Assembly (NCBI GenBank): GCA_017544005.1
Contig: JAFYEZ010000039.1
Location: 62,001-126,000, forward strand
Source: Bacteroidales bacterium
GTDB lineage: Bacteria; Bacteroidota; Bacteroidia; Bacteroidales; UBA932
Direction of reading: 5' to 3'
DNA length: 64,000 nucleotides
The notes beneath the pieces were generated by a model. It was given only the letters and a program-made list of their open reading frames with translations. It made no database searches and was not told the DNA's origin. Below, in pieces: positions 1 to 8,113 of the stretch (position 1 is its first letter; each line of letters starts with the position of its first letter). The position numbers and the translations under genes are program-made.

Positions 1-808
1 ACTGCACCTTGCCCAGCCTCTCGAGCTGCGCGAGGTTCTCGCGGTAGGTGAAGTTGAAGGCGGCATCGTGCGCCACGGCGATCCGCAGGCCGCCCGGTTT
101 GATCTCCGGCGCGGGCACCGGATGGAAAGGGGCCTGTACGGCCGCAAGCAGCGCGTCCAGGTCGATATGGTCCGCCACCAGCGTGGCGGCTCGGGCAATC
201 TGGGTCTCCATCACCTGCTGCGTATCGAGCGTAAGGCCCAGGTGACGCGAGGGAATCTCCAGATCGTCACGCCTGGGCAAAAACCCCAGGCAGGGCACCC
301 CGGCATCGGCGGCCGCCGCTTCCAGAATCCGGCGGTGGCGCTCCGACGAGGGGCGGTTGAAAATCACGCCGGCCAACTTAAGTTCCGGCCGGAACTGCCG
401 GATGCCATAGAGCTGCGCAGCCATCGTGTAGGCCGCCGAGGGGGCATCCACCAGCAAGAGTACCGGAAGGCCGAGCAGCAGCGCGACCTCCGCGCTGCTG
501 CCCTGCATCCGGTCGTATCCGTCAAAGAGTCCCATCACCCCTTCCGTGACGCAGAGATCTGCATCGCCCCCGTATCGCCCGTAGAGGTCCCGCACATGCG
601 CCTCCGAGGCCAGCCAGGTGTCCAGGTTGACGGAGGGCCGCCCGGTGGCGAGCGTGTGGAACTGCGGGTCGATATAATCCGGGCCGCACTTGAAGGGCTG
701 CACCCGCAGGCCCCGCTCGCACAGGGCCTTCAGCAAGCCCATCGTAAAGGTGGTCTTGCCGCTGCCCGAGCGAAGGGCGCCGATCAGGAGCTGGGGCTTG
801 ACGTTCAT
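1..808 (-). CDS. cbiA: Cobyrinate a,c-diamide synthase CbiA, 3' end beyond the window
   Basis: CbiA amidates the a and c acetate side chains of cobyrinate, using ATP and glutamine, in cobalamin synthesis. About 269 N-terminal residues are present and the frame stays open to the window edge, so the C-terminal glutaminase domain is mostly missing. The P-loop GALRSGSGKTT lies near residues 10-20, followed by KCGPDYIDP and a TEGVMGLFDG segment, all typical of the CobB/CbiA dethiobiotin-synthetase-like fold. The ATG at 808 was chosen because the P-loop follows directly, as in family members. It starts four bases after the interrupted DUF4374 gene and probably shares its riboswitch-controlled transcript. 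Family assignment is firm; CbiP (cobyric acid synthase) is less likely because the protein begins directly with the GALRSGSGKT loop. Confidence 0.9.
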   Translation of the reverse strand, partial: MNVKPQLLIGALRSGSGKTTFTMGLLKALCERGLRVQPFKCGPDYIDPQFHTLATGRPSVNLDTWLASEAHVRDLYGRYGGDADLCVTEGVMGLFDGYDRMQGSSAEVALLLGLPVLLLVDAPSAAYTMAAQLYGIRQFRPELKLAGVIFNRPSSERHRRILEAAAADAGVPCLGFLPRRDDLEIPSRHLGLTLDTQQVMETQIARAATLVADHIDLDALLAAVQAPFHPVPAPEIKPGGLRIAVAHDAAFNFTYRENLAQLERLGKVQ

Positions 809-812
809 CGTG

Positions 813-2117
813 TTATTCCGCCATCGCGCGGATAATGTCGAAGCAGAAGCCCTTGGCAAGCTCGATACCCTTTTCTACGGTACCGGTCTTGCAGTCGTAG
901 ATATAGACGGTCGGGAATTTTTCCTCTTCCGCACCTTCAACTTCACCGCCTACACCGATATAAGCCTTGCCGTTGAGCACATCGCTGCGCTGCGAGAAGC
1001 GGCCGCCGCAATAAGGCAGGTCCTTGCCCTCGAACTGCACGCGGGAACGGGTGCCGTCAGCGAGGTTGATGATCGACTAGAAGTGGCTGCGGCTGTCGAT
1101 CTTGGTGCCGAGCTTTTCATCGCGGGAGTAAGCCAGCGCTTTGCCGTAGCCCAGATACTGGACGGTCAGCAGTTTGCCTTCCGGGTTGGGGAAGCCGTTC
1201 CAGGTGGGGTCGAAAGCCTTCTCACCCGGTTTGATACGGCGCAGAATACCCATTTCAGCGCCATCGACGGTTTTCAGGCCAGCCAAGTAGAGATTGCCGG
1301 CGCCATCCTGCATGATCATATTCTGCATCAGCTCGCCGTAGGCACTGCCTGCGGTCTCTTCCATGATCTCAGCGGGAACGGCCGTATTGGATTCGACAGC
1401 CATCGTCTTGGGATCGATGATGGCGATATAGGTTACGGATTTAGCGGCATCGCCCATGCCGGCTGCAGGCTTGGCGATATAGAAATAATACAGTTTCTGG
1501 TCACTCTTGCGGTAGGTCAGCAAGCCGCTGGTGGAAAAGGCGCCGTAACCCTCAGGGAGCGTAATATTGAAGTTGCCTTCGCTCTCGACGGTCAGGGTTT
1601 TCTCGGAGAGTTTGGTCCACTGGATCTTGGTGGCATTGTCGGCCGTGCCGACAATCACGAGCGTCGTGCTGTCGCCCACCCACGCGTGGGTGTACTTGCG
1701 CGCCGAATAGACTTTGTCCTTGAAGGGCACCTCTGCGTCCTCCACAATCTTTTCAGCACCGGAGGCGTCGCGCTCGATGTGGAATTTCACGAATCCACCC
1801 GTTGCCTTCTGGGGAACCTGGTAGTAGTAGCGGCCGCGGGTGATGCTCTCCAGCGTGTAGTTCTCCGTAATATCCACACCCTTGCCGGTAAACTCAACGC
1901 GCGGCTGGTCGGCGGTCAGGGCCGACACGCTGCGGACGAAGGTGCCGTTCTTGTTTTTGGACATACCGCCGTGCTTGACTGCACAGACGAAAAGGTCGAA
2001 ACTGTAGGTGTCCTTAATGACCGGCTTCTCAGGATCGTCGGTCGGATCACAGCCTGCGGGCAGCGCCAGGACGACGAGCGCTGCAAAGGCCATCAGAAAG
2101 AATTTAAAGTTTTTCAT
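813..2117 (-). pseudogene. DUF4374 lipoprotein interrupted by an in-frame TAG
   Basis: The first 346 residues run from a lipoprotein signal (MKNFKFFLMAFAALVVLALP, then AGC) to a TAG at 1077-1079. The same frame continues for 88 more codons and ends at 813, and the joined product of about 434 residues looks like a full DUF4374 protein, a family of exported beta-propeller-like lipoproteins found beside TonB receptors in Bacteroidota. Residues around the stop read DSRSHF-stop-SIINLADGTR, so a single base change of a Tyr codon would explain it. TAG is a normal terminator for other genes here (rho, gyrB), so genome-wide recoding is unlikely. It follows the TonB receptor by ten bases and precedes cbiA by four, so it is the middle gene of a riboswitch-led operon. 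A sequencing error cannot be excluded. Confidence 0.75.
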
Positions 2118-2127
2118 AATGAATTAG

Positions 2128-4287
2128 TTATTGCAAAAATAGTCGGAATTTCAAATAAAACGACCGCCCGGGCTTCTGCAGCATGTAGTTGTCGAAAGCC
2201 AGGAAGTTGAAGACATTGTCACACTCGAGCGAAAGGTTGTAGCGGCCGCCAGCCCAGGAATAGAGGGCCGAGAGGTCGGTCAGGTGCTGCGTCGGAACCC
2301 GCGATTTGGAAGAGGCCGATCCGTAGGCCGCCCAGGTCAGGTAGAACCAGTGGACCCACCGGTAGTTCGCACCGAGCCGCAACCGGTCGCCCTGCAGGGC
2401 CAGGTGGCGGAAGGTGTAGGCGGCTTCGGCATTGCAGAAAGCCCAAGGGCGGTTCGGCGTCCGGTTCCGGTAGGTAATCGACGGCTCGCCGGACTGGGTG
2501 TACTTCCGCTGGTCGCGGCTGTCATCGTAACTGGCATTCACGGCCAGGTGCAGCTTGCCCGCCCAGTCGTAGCGGACTTCGGCATCCACGCCCTTGACAT
2601 GGACAGCCGCTACGTTGACATACTGCATCATACTCTGCGTCTCGTAGATAGTCGCCTGGATATAGTTGTCCACCAGACGAAGGAATCCGTTCGCCTCATA
2701 GGAGAGCAGGTGCCCGCCGCCCAGGTCCCAGGTTCCGAAAGCGCCCAGGTTGAAGTTTTCGCTAACCTCCGGCTTCAGGGCCACGTTGGGATAGACGGTG
2801 GAACCGTTGCCCAACAGTTCCCGGGAAACCGGCAGCCGGACGCTGTGCTCGTAGGAACCCTTGAGCGAGAGGACGCCGCTGGCGGAATACCTTGTCCCGA
2901 TACCGCCGCCAAAGTAGTTTCGGGTACTGGTACCTGCCATTTCGCCCGATCCCGTCGTGGTGGGAAGCTCCGTCTGCCCGATGCGCAGATGGTTGATATA
3001 ATCCTTGACAAAGAAGGCGTTGTTCAGCCGGCCGCCGAGCAGCGACTGGTCGTAGGAGAGGCCGAGGACATGTTTGGAAAGCACATCGTCGGAAGGCTCG
3101 AAAGACTCGTCCCAGAAATCCTGCTGCTTGTTTCCCACCCGGTTGAGCAGGTAATTGAGCGAGAGGGAGTGCCCCTCCGCCAGCCGGTAGTCCAGGTTGG
3201 AACGGACCACGGTAAAGGGCCGGCGGTAGTCGCGCAGCATCTTGCTGCGTCCGCGGATTTCGCTGTAGGAGCCCTCGATCCAAGTGCCGTCCCAGTAGTA
3301 GCGGCGGTAGGTGGTATCGATGGTCTGGGCGTGGTCGAAGGTCTGGGAGAGGGAGGCATTCAGCCGAAGTCCCTCAATCAGGAAGTGGTTCTTTTCGTAG
3401 CGGGCGGAAAAGTTGAGGGCTTCCGTGTGCCGCTCGGCCATCCCGATCACGTGTCCCTGCGTTGCACCCGTCTGAATCTCCTTGTCGGTCCTCGAGACGG
3501 AAGCGGAAACAAAGAAGGCGTCTGCCCAGGAGCGGTCGTTCACGCCGGCCTCCAGCTGGGCATAAAGAGAACGATAGCCATCGTGGAAGCGCGGAAGGTC
3601 CTTGATGACGAAGGCGGTATGCTCTTCATTGCGAACCTTGACATCGCGCATGATGTAGTCGTTCTTGGAATAGGCAGCACTGATGACCGGCCTGAAAATC
3701 AGCCCGGTGCGCGGGAGTCGGTACTGGGCGCTGAAGTCGGTCTTAGCCGTATGGAACGATCCGACGCCCGCCGAAAAATCAAGGTAGTTCCGGTTGCGAC
3801 GGTTGGTGATGATGTTGATGGCACCCCCCAGGGCATCGCTGCCAAGCGAGGCGGGAATGACACCTTTATAAATCTCTACGCGCTCGATCATGTTGACCGG
3901 CAGGTTGGCCAGCGTCACGCCGGAACCCTTGGCATCGAGCGGAAGACCGTCCAGAAAATAGCGGATGGAATTGCCGGAGAGGCCGTTGATGGAGAGTTCG
4001 AAGTCACTGCCCACGCCCCCTTCTTCGCGAATCCGGATGCCGGAAGAGCGGTCCACGGCCGTGGCAATGCTGTTCAGCGTACTCGAAATCTCATTGATGT
4101 TCAGCGCATTGACAGAATACGCCTTCTCCTTGACCTGCTGCGTGCGGCTCGTGGCTGTGACCGTAGCATTGTGGAGTGTCAGGGTGTCGGAGAGAACCCC
4201 TTTGAACAACAGCGTATCCTGCGCCTGCAGTGCGGCACAGAACCCCATCGCACAGATCATACTGACAATGATGCGGCTGACTTTCAT
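2128..4287 (-). CDS. TonB-dependent outer-membrane receptor, probably for a corrinoid
   Basis: This 719-residue protein has a signal peptide (about residues 1-22, ending ALQAQ), a plug domain (about 40-160, with SINGLSGNSIRYFLDG and LGSDALGGAINIIT) and a 22-strand-type barrel ending in the aromatic beta-signal FYLKFRLFLQ. It lacks the N-terminal carboxypeptidase-D-like domain of SusC proteins, so it belongs with BtuB/FepA-type receptors. Receptors of this kind carry scarce ligands across the outer membrane using TonB energy. The substrate is inferred from the cobalamin riboswitch directly upstream and from cbiA downstream; a cobinamide or other corrinoid would fit equally well. The ATG lies about 49 bases after the riboswitch. 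Residues that contact ligand cannot be read from sequence alone. Confidence 0.88.
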   Translation of the reverse strand: MKVSRIIVSMICAMGFCAALQAQDTLLFKGVLSDTLTLHNATVTATSRTQQVKEKAYSVNALNINEISSTLNSIATAVDRSSGIRIREEGGVGSDFELSINGLSGNSIRYFLDGLPLDAKGSGVTLANLPVNMIERVEIYKGVIPASLGSDALGGAINIITNRRNRNYLDFSAGVGSFHTAKTDFSAQYRLPRTGLIFRPVISAAYSKNDYIMRDVKVRNEEHTAFVIKDLPRFHDGYRSLYAQLEAGVNDRSWADAFFVSASVSRTDKEIQTGATQGHVIGMAERHTEALNFSARYEKNHFLIEGLRLNASLSQTFDHAQTIDTTYRRYYWDGTWIEGSYSEIRGRSKMLRDYRRPFTVVRSNLDYRLAEGHSLSLNYLLNRVGNKQQDFWDESFEPSDDVLSKHVLGLSYDQSLLGGRLNNAFFVKDYINHLRIGQTELPTTTGSGEMAGTSTRNYFGGGIGTRYSASGVLSLKGSYEHSVRLPVSRELLGNGSTVYPNVALKPEVSENFNLGAFGTWDLGGGHLLSYEANGFLRLVDNYIQATIYETQSMMQYVNVAAVHVKGVDAEVRYDWAGKLHLAVNASYDDSRDQRKYTQSGEPSITYRNRTPNRPWAFCNAEAAYTFRHLALQGDRLRLGANYRWVHWFYLTWAAYGSASSKSRVPTQHLTDLSALYSWAGGRYNLSLECDNVFNFLAFDNYMLQKPGRSFYLKFRLFLQ

Positions 4288-4335
4288 CCGTCAATTCGCT
4301 TTTATTACCCGAAAGCTCATTTAACATACGGTTTC

Positions 4336-4500
4336 GGCAGGTCTTCTGGCTTGTTCCCGCCCGGACGCCTTCCCGCGATGAGGCAGTGGCAAAGAATGTC
4401 AGGCATTTTGCGGAACTTACAGCAGCGGTGTCTGCTCAGGTTTTGCACCTGATTCCCTTTTCACCCCGGCCCTCCTGCTGGAGTCCGGGACACCGAAATC
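4336..4500 (-). promoter_or_regulatory. Cobalamin riboswitch, leftward
   Basis: Read on the minus strand, the segment carries the hallmark blocks of the cobalamin aptamer in order: GGAATCAGGTG with paired CCTGA, GCTGCTGTAA, GCCACTG, GGGAAGG, and the terminal AAGCCAGAAGACCTGCC. The last block contains the B12 box. It lies between the predicted promoter at 4507-4514 and the TonB receptor ATG at 4287. No separate intrinsic terminator is obvious after it, so control of translation initiation is more likely than attenuation. The assignment rests on motif recognition. Confidence 0.93.
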
Positions 4501-4506
4501 GGTGCG

Positions 4507-4514
4507 CAAAGATA
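4507..4514 (-). promoter_or_regulatory. Bacteroidota-type -7 element for the leftward B12 operon
   Basis: The minus strand reads TATCTTTG, matching the TAnnTTTG consensus. Transcription would begin just before the leftward riboswitch. The -33 TTTG partner is not clear. Confidence 0.6.
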
Positions 4515-4546
4515 GAAAAAAAATGACACCGGTGTGAAATTATTAT

Positions 4547-4554
4547 TATCTTCG
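4547..4554 (+). promoter_or_regulatory. Near-consensus -7 element for the rightward B12 operon
   Basis: The plus strand reads TATCTTCG, one base from TAnnTTTG, placed about 12 bases before the rightward riboswitch. Only about 32 bases separate it from the opposing -7 element, so the two polymerase sites probably overlap. Confidence 0.5.
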
Positions 4555-4562
4555 CGGCAGTT

Positions 4563-4722
4563 TTGGTAATCGGACCGGATACTCCGGCCGATGCAAGGGA
4601 ACCCGGTGAGAAACCGGGGCTGTACCTGCAGCTGTAATCCCCTTTGGAGGTTCGCTTACTCTGCGCCACTGAACCGGAGGTTCGGGAAGGCAAGCGGACC
4701 GGGGAGAGCCAGAAGACCTGCC
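4563..4722 (+). promoter_or_regulatory. Cobalamin riboswitch, rightward
   Basis: The plus strand carries AAGGGAACCCGGTGAGAAAC, CAGCTGTAATCCCC, GCCACTGAACC, GGGAAGGC and the closing AGCCAGAAGACCTGCC. These are the conserved blocks of the cobalamin aptamer, including the B12 box. It lies 46 bases before the ATG of the BtuB-like receptor. No U-tract terminator follows, so regulation at the ribosome-binding step is inferred. Confidence 0.95.
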
Positions 4723-4768
4723 AGAATCAATACAAATTGCGCACGTTCAGGATTAAGCGATTGCGGAA

Positions 4769-6916
4769 ATGAAACGAACGGGACTCCTAGGTCTGTTGTT
4801 TTTATGCATGGCCACCGCCTCGGCGGCCCAGGACTTCGTGAATGACACCATCCAGGAGGTGGTCGTCACGGCGACGGGTACCCGCCACCTGCTCAAGGAC
4901 GCCCCGGTCCAGACCGAGGTCATCTCGGGCCGGATGCTGCGCAGCTATGCCGGTCGCTCGCTCGAGGATATCCTGAGCGGCCTCACCGCTTCGTTTGCGT
5001 TCAGCGAAGACGACATGGGTTCCCACATGCAGATGAACGGCCTGGGCAACAGCTATATCCTGATTCTGATTGACGGCAAGCGCATCCACGGCGACGTGGG
5101 CGGCGAGAATGACCTGGCGATGATCGACCCGCACAACATCGAAAAGATCGAGATCGTCAAGGGCGCCTCCTCCGCCCTCTACGGCAGCGACGCGATTGCG
5201 GGTGTCATCAACATCATCACCAAAAAACCGCACGAAGAGGGGTTGTTTCTGGAGAACGCCTCGCGCGTGGGTTCCTACTTGGATTTGAGGCAACACGACG
5301 CCGTCGGCGTCACGTGGGGCCGGCTGACCTCCCTGACCACCTTCCAGTACCAGCATTCCGACGGCTGGCAGAACACCGCCACCGAATATACCACCGCCAC
5401 CGAACCGGAAATCCACGATTCGATGAACAAGACCGTGAACCGCCACGACAACTGGCAGGTGGGCGAGAAACTTTCCTGGCGGGCGAACAAAAAGCTGGAG
5501 CTGACCGCCGGCGGCACCTTCTACGGCAAGCGGATCTGGCGCCCGAGCGGCAAGTATGCGCAATACGACGTGCACACCTACGACTTGCAGTACCGGAACG
5601 CCTCCGCCTCGCTGGGCGGCAAATGGAAGCTTCAGGGACACGATGCCATGACCTTTGACCTGGACTGGAACCGGCACGCCTACAACTACTTCTTCACCGC
5701 CACGACGCTGGTGGAGGATTACGAAAAAAGCAAAGGAACGATCTACTACCCCTACTTCCCCTATCTGGAGGGGCAGCGGGAGCTGCAGAGCGACCAACAA
5801 CGTACGATGGCTTCCCTCAAAGGGGTCTTTACCCTGGGCGGCGGCCATCTGCTCAATACCGGGGCTGAATACCGCTACGACTGGCTGAATGCCCCGAACC
5901 GCGTAGAGGGAGGCAAAGCCTCCGACTGGACGGCAGCCCTTTACGCACAGGATGAATGGAAAAAAGAATTCGGCAGGGAGTGCCTTCTGCATTTGGCAGG
6001 AGGATTGCGGCTGACGTGGAACGGACAGTTTGGGTTGAAACTGACTCCGAAGGTCTCCGCAATGCTGGGGTTGAGCGCTCCCTGGCGGATTCGGGCCACC
6101 TGGAGCCGGGGTTTCAAGACCCCGACTCCCAAGGAGCTCCATTACCGCTATGTCCGCCAGATGGGCGGCATGCATCTCTACCTGGGGAATACAGCCCTGC
6201 TGCCGCAGACGAGCGACTACTTCTCGCTGGGGGCCGAGTACACGCAAAAGCACTGGGTCGTGACCGTCACCGGGTATTACAACCAGGTCCGCGACATGAT
6301 CTCGCTGGTCACCATCCCCAATTATGAAGCCCCGGCGGACTATATTCTGCAGTACGATCCGGTCAAGACACGTCAGTACCAGAATATCGACGACGCACGG
6401 ACGGCCGGCATCGACCTCAACCTCCGCTACAACCGCGGAGACTGGGCATTCGGCCTGGGATACAGCTGGCTCGATACCGATGCCAACCAGTACGACACCG
6501 AGCACGACAAGATGCGCGAGGTCATCATCGACGGCACGGCGCACCACCGCGGAAACTGCTTCGCCACCTGGAGCCACGGCTTCGCCTCCGGCTACCGGCT
6601 CAGCCTGGGCCTTTACGGCCGGGCCTCCTCGATGCGCTACTACCAGACCAACGGCAACGCCAAGGGCTACCAGATCTGGCGCCTCTCCTCTGGCCACGAC
6701 TGGGGCGCGGGGAAAAAGACCTCCTGGCGGCTCGATGCGGGCATCGACAACCTTTTCAATTATGTGGACCGCACGCCGCACGGCCTGCACCTGGGCACCA
6801 CCACCCCGGGCGCGACCGTCTATGCCTCGCTGACCATCCGTTTCAATCCCGGAAAACGTTTCAAAAACTATAAATCCAATATCAACTCAACCACCAGACA
6901 ACATGAAGAAGATTAA
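4769..6916 (+). CDS. btuB: BtuB-like TonB-dependent cobalamin receptor
   Basis: The 715-residue protein has a signal peptide (MKRTGLLGLLFLCMATASAA), a TonB-box-like segment EVVVTATGTR (about 28-37), a plug with LIDGKRIHGDVGGEND and YGSDAIAGVINIIT, and a barrel. Such receptors import cobalamin across the outer membrane. The cobalamin riboswitch upstream makes B12 or a related corrinoid the likely cargo; haem receptors of the HmuR type are similar in sequence, so the substrate is inferred. The barrel appears to end at VYASLTIRF, yet the frame runs on for another 23 residues, overlapping the start of the CbiK-like gene by 14 bases. That overlap suggests translational coupling. The first ATG after the riboswitch was used as start. 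Confidence 0.9.
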   Translation: MKRTGLLGLLFLCMATASAAQDFVNDTIQEVVVTATGTRHLLKDAPVQTEVISGRMLRSYAGRSLEDILSGLTASFAFSEDDMGSHMQMNGLGNSYILILIDGKRIHGDVGGENDLAMIDPHNIEKIEIVKGASSALYGSDAIAGVINIITKKPHEEGLFLENASRVGSYLDLRQHDAVGVTWGRLTSLTTFQYQHSDGWQNTATEYTTATEPEIHDSMNKTVNRHDNWQVGEKLSWRANKKLELTAGGTFYGKRIWRPSGKYAQYDVHTYDLQYRNASASLGGKWKLQGHDAMTFDLDWNRHAYNYFFTATTLVEDYEKSKGTIYYPYFPYLEGQRELQSDQQRTMASLKGVFTLGGGHLLNTGAEYRYDWLNAPNRVEGGKASDWTAALYAQDEWKKEFGRECLLHLAGGLRLTWNGQFGLKLTPKVSAMLGLSAPWRIRATWSRGFKTPTPKELHYRYVRQMGGMHLYLGNTALLPQTSDYFSLGAEYTQKHWVVTVTGYYNQVRDMISLVTIPNYEAPADYILQYDPVKTRQYQNIDDARTAGIDLNLRYNRGDWAFGLGYSWLDTDANQYDTEHDKMREVIIDGTAHHRGNCFATWSHGFASGYRLSLGLYGRASSMRYYQTNGNAKGYQIWRLSSGHDWGAGKKTSWRLDAGIDNLFNYVDRTPHGLHLGTTTPGATVYASLTIRFNPGKRFKNYKSNINSTTRQHEED

Positions 6917-8045
6917 GTTTCTGACGCTCGCCGCCCTGGCGGCATTCTTCACGCTGGGTCTCACTTCCTGCGACAAGTTCGACACCCAGTACAACTACAA
7001 GACCTACCAGAAGGCCGTCAATGAGACGGTCAAGAAGCAGAAGAAGAACGACAAGGCCATCCTGCTCGTCGCCTTCGGCTCCACCTGGCAGCAGGCATTC
7101 GACGCCTTTGACGCTGCAATCGATGCCTACAAGAAGGCTTTCCCCGCCTATGACATCTACCTCTCCTACTCTTCCGCCATCTGCATCAACCGGGCAGCTG
7201 CCGGCGAGAACGCCGCTGACGGCGCCGAGGTCCGCAACTATTACGCTCCTCCGTTCTGGCTCACCGCTTTCGCACAGAAAGGCGTAGCTTACAGCGAGAT
7301 CGTCGTCCAGTCGCTGCAGGTGATCCCGGGCGAGGAGTACACCCGCGTGATCAACTACATCAAGGACTTCGCCAACAACGCCAACGGTGACATCGACGAC
7401 GAATACCTGTCGAAGGTGGTCCTCAAACTCGGCGTTCCCCTCCTTCAGGATCCGGACACTGACGTTCCGGCCGTCGCCGCTGCCCTGAACAACCTCTACA
7501 AGACCCAGGCTGCGAACGACCTCGTCGCTTTCATGGGACACGGCAACCCCGACTCCTATGACACCTACAAGGCCAACGTCCGCTACACCCAGCTCGAGGA
7601 AGCGCTCCAGGCTCTCAACCCGCACTACTTCGTAGGTACCGTGGACATGATGGAGAACTTCAAGACCCATGTGTATGCCCGCATGAAGGCAGCCGGCCTC
7701 AACACCGGTAACAAGAAGGTCTATCTCCACCCGCTGATGTCCATCGACGGCGACCACGGCCACAACGACATGGCCGGTGACGACCTGCCCGCAAAATTCG
7801 AAGGCAAGAGCTACACCTTTGCTCAGCTTGAGGCAGAAGCCAACGACGAAGGTGAGGTCGAGGATTGCAGCTGGAAGGTTTACTTCGGCGCAACCGGTTC
7901 CGGCCTGGTCTGCAACAACGAGACAATGATCGAAAAGGGTCTGCTCGAACTCCCCACCGTCCGCCAGATCTGGATGAACCACACCCAGGCTGCCATCAAC
8001 GGTGAACCGCTCGACTACTACCACTCCAAGAACCCGGAGGAATAA
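6903..8045 (+). CDS. cbiK: Exported CbiK-like sirohydrochlorin cobaltochelatase lipoprotein
   Basis: CbiK-family enzymes insert cobalt into sirohydrochlorin in the anaerobic B12 route. This 380-residue protein shows LLVAFGSTW near residue 58, FMGHGNP near 210 and SIDGDHGHNDMAGDD near 280, which carry the histidines expected to hold metal. It begins with a lipoprotein signal ending LTSC (Cys 23), so it should sit in the periplasm or on a membrane surface, not in the cytosol. A periplasmic CbiK is known in Desulfovibrio vulgaris, where it was linked to haem or metal handling. Here the gene overlaps the BtuB-like receptor under a cobalamin riboswitch. Its substrate could be a tetrapyrrole taken up by that receptor; chelatase activity is inferred from family only. 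Confidence 0.85.
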   Translation: MKKIKFLTLAALAAFFTLGLTSCDKFDTQYNYKTYQKAVNETVKKQKKNDKAILLVAFGSTWQQAFDAFDAAIDAYKKAFPAYDIYLSYSSAICINRAAAGENAADGAEVRNYYAPPFWLTAFAQKGVAYSEIVVQSLQVIPGEEYTRVINYIKDFANNANGDIDDEYLSKVVLKLGVPLLQDPDTDVPAVAAALNNLYKTQAANDLVAFMGHGNPDSYDTYKANVRYTQLEEALQALNPHYFVGTVDMMENFKTHVYARMKAAGLNTGNKKVYLHPLMSIDGDHGHNDMAGDDLPAKFEGKSYTFAQLEAEANDEGEVEDCSWKVYFGATGSGLVCNNETMIEKGLLELPTVRQIWMNHTQAAINGEPLDYYHSKNPEE

Positions 8046-8064
8046 TCCGATACTTCGGCAAAAA

Positions 8065-8094
8065 AGAAGGGGGCCCCGCAGGGTCCCCTTTTTT
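8065..8094. terminator. Bidirectional intrinsic terminator
   Basis: An AAGGGG...CCCCTT hairpin with an extra inner CCC/GGG pairing is followed by TTTTTT on the plus strand and preceded by an A run. It lies between the convergent CbiK-like gene and the metal permease, so it can serve both. Confidence 0.8.
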
Positions 8095-8113
8095 GATGGT
8101 TCAGCGTCCGGGC

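Noticed and set aside
813..2117. Genome-wide reassignment of TAG as a sense codon
   Set aside because: rho, gyrB, the GIN lipoprotein and the 45-residue peptide all end at TAG in sensible places, so a single nonsense change is simpler.
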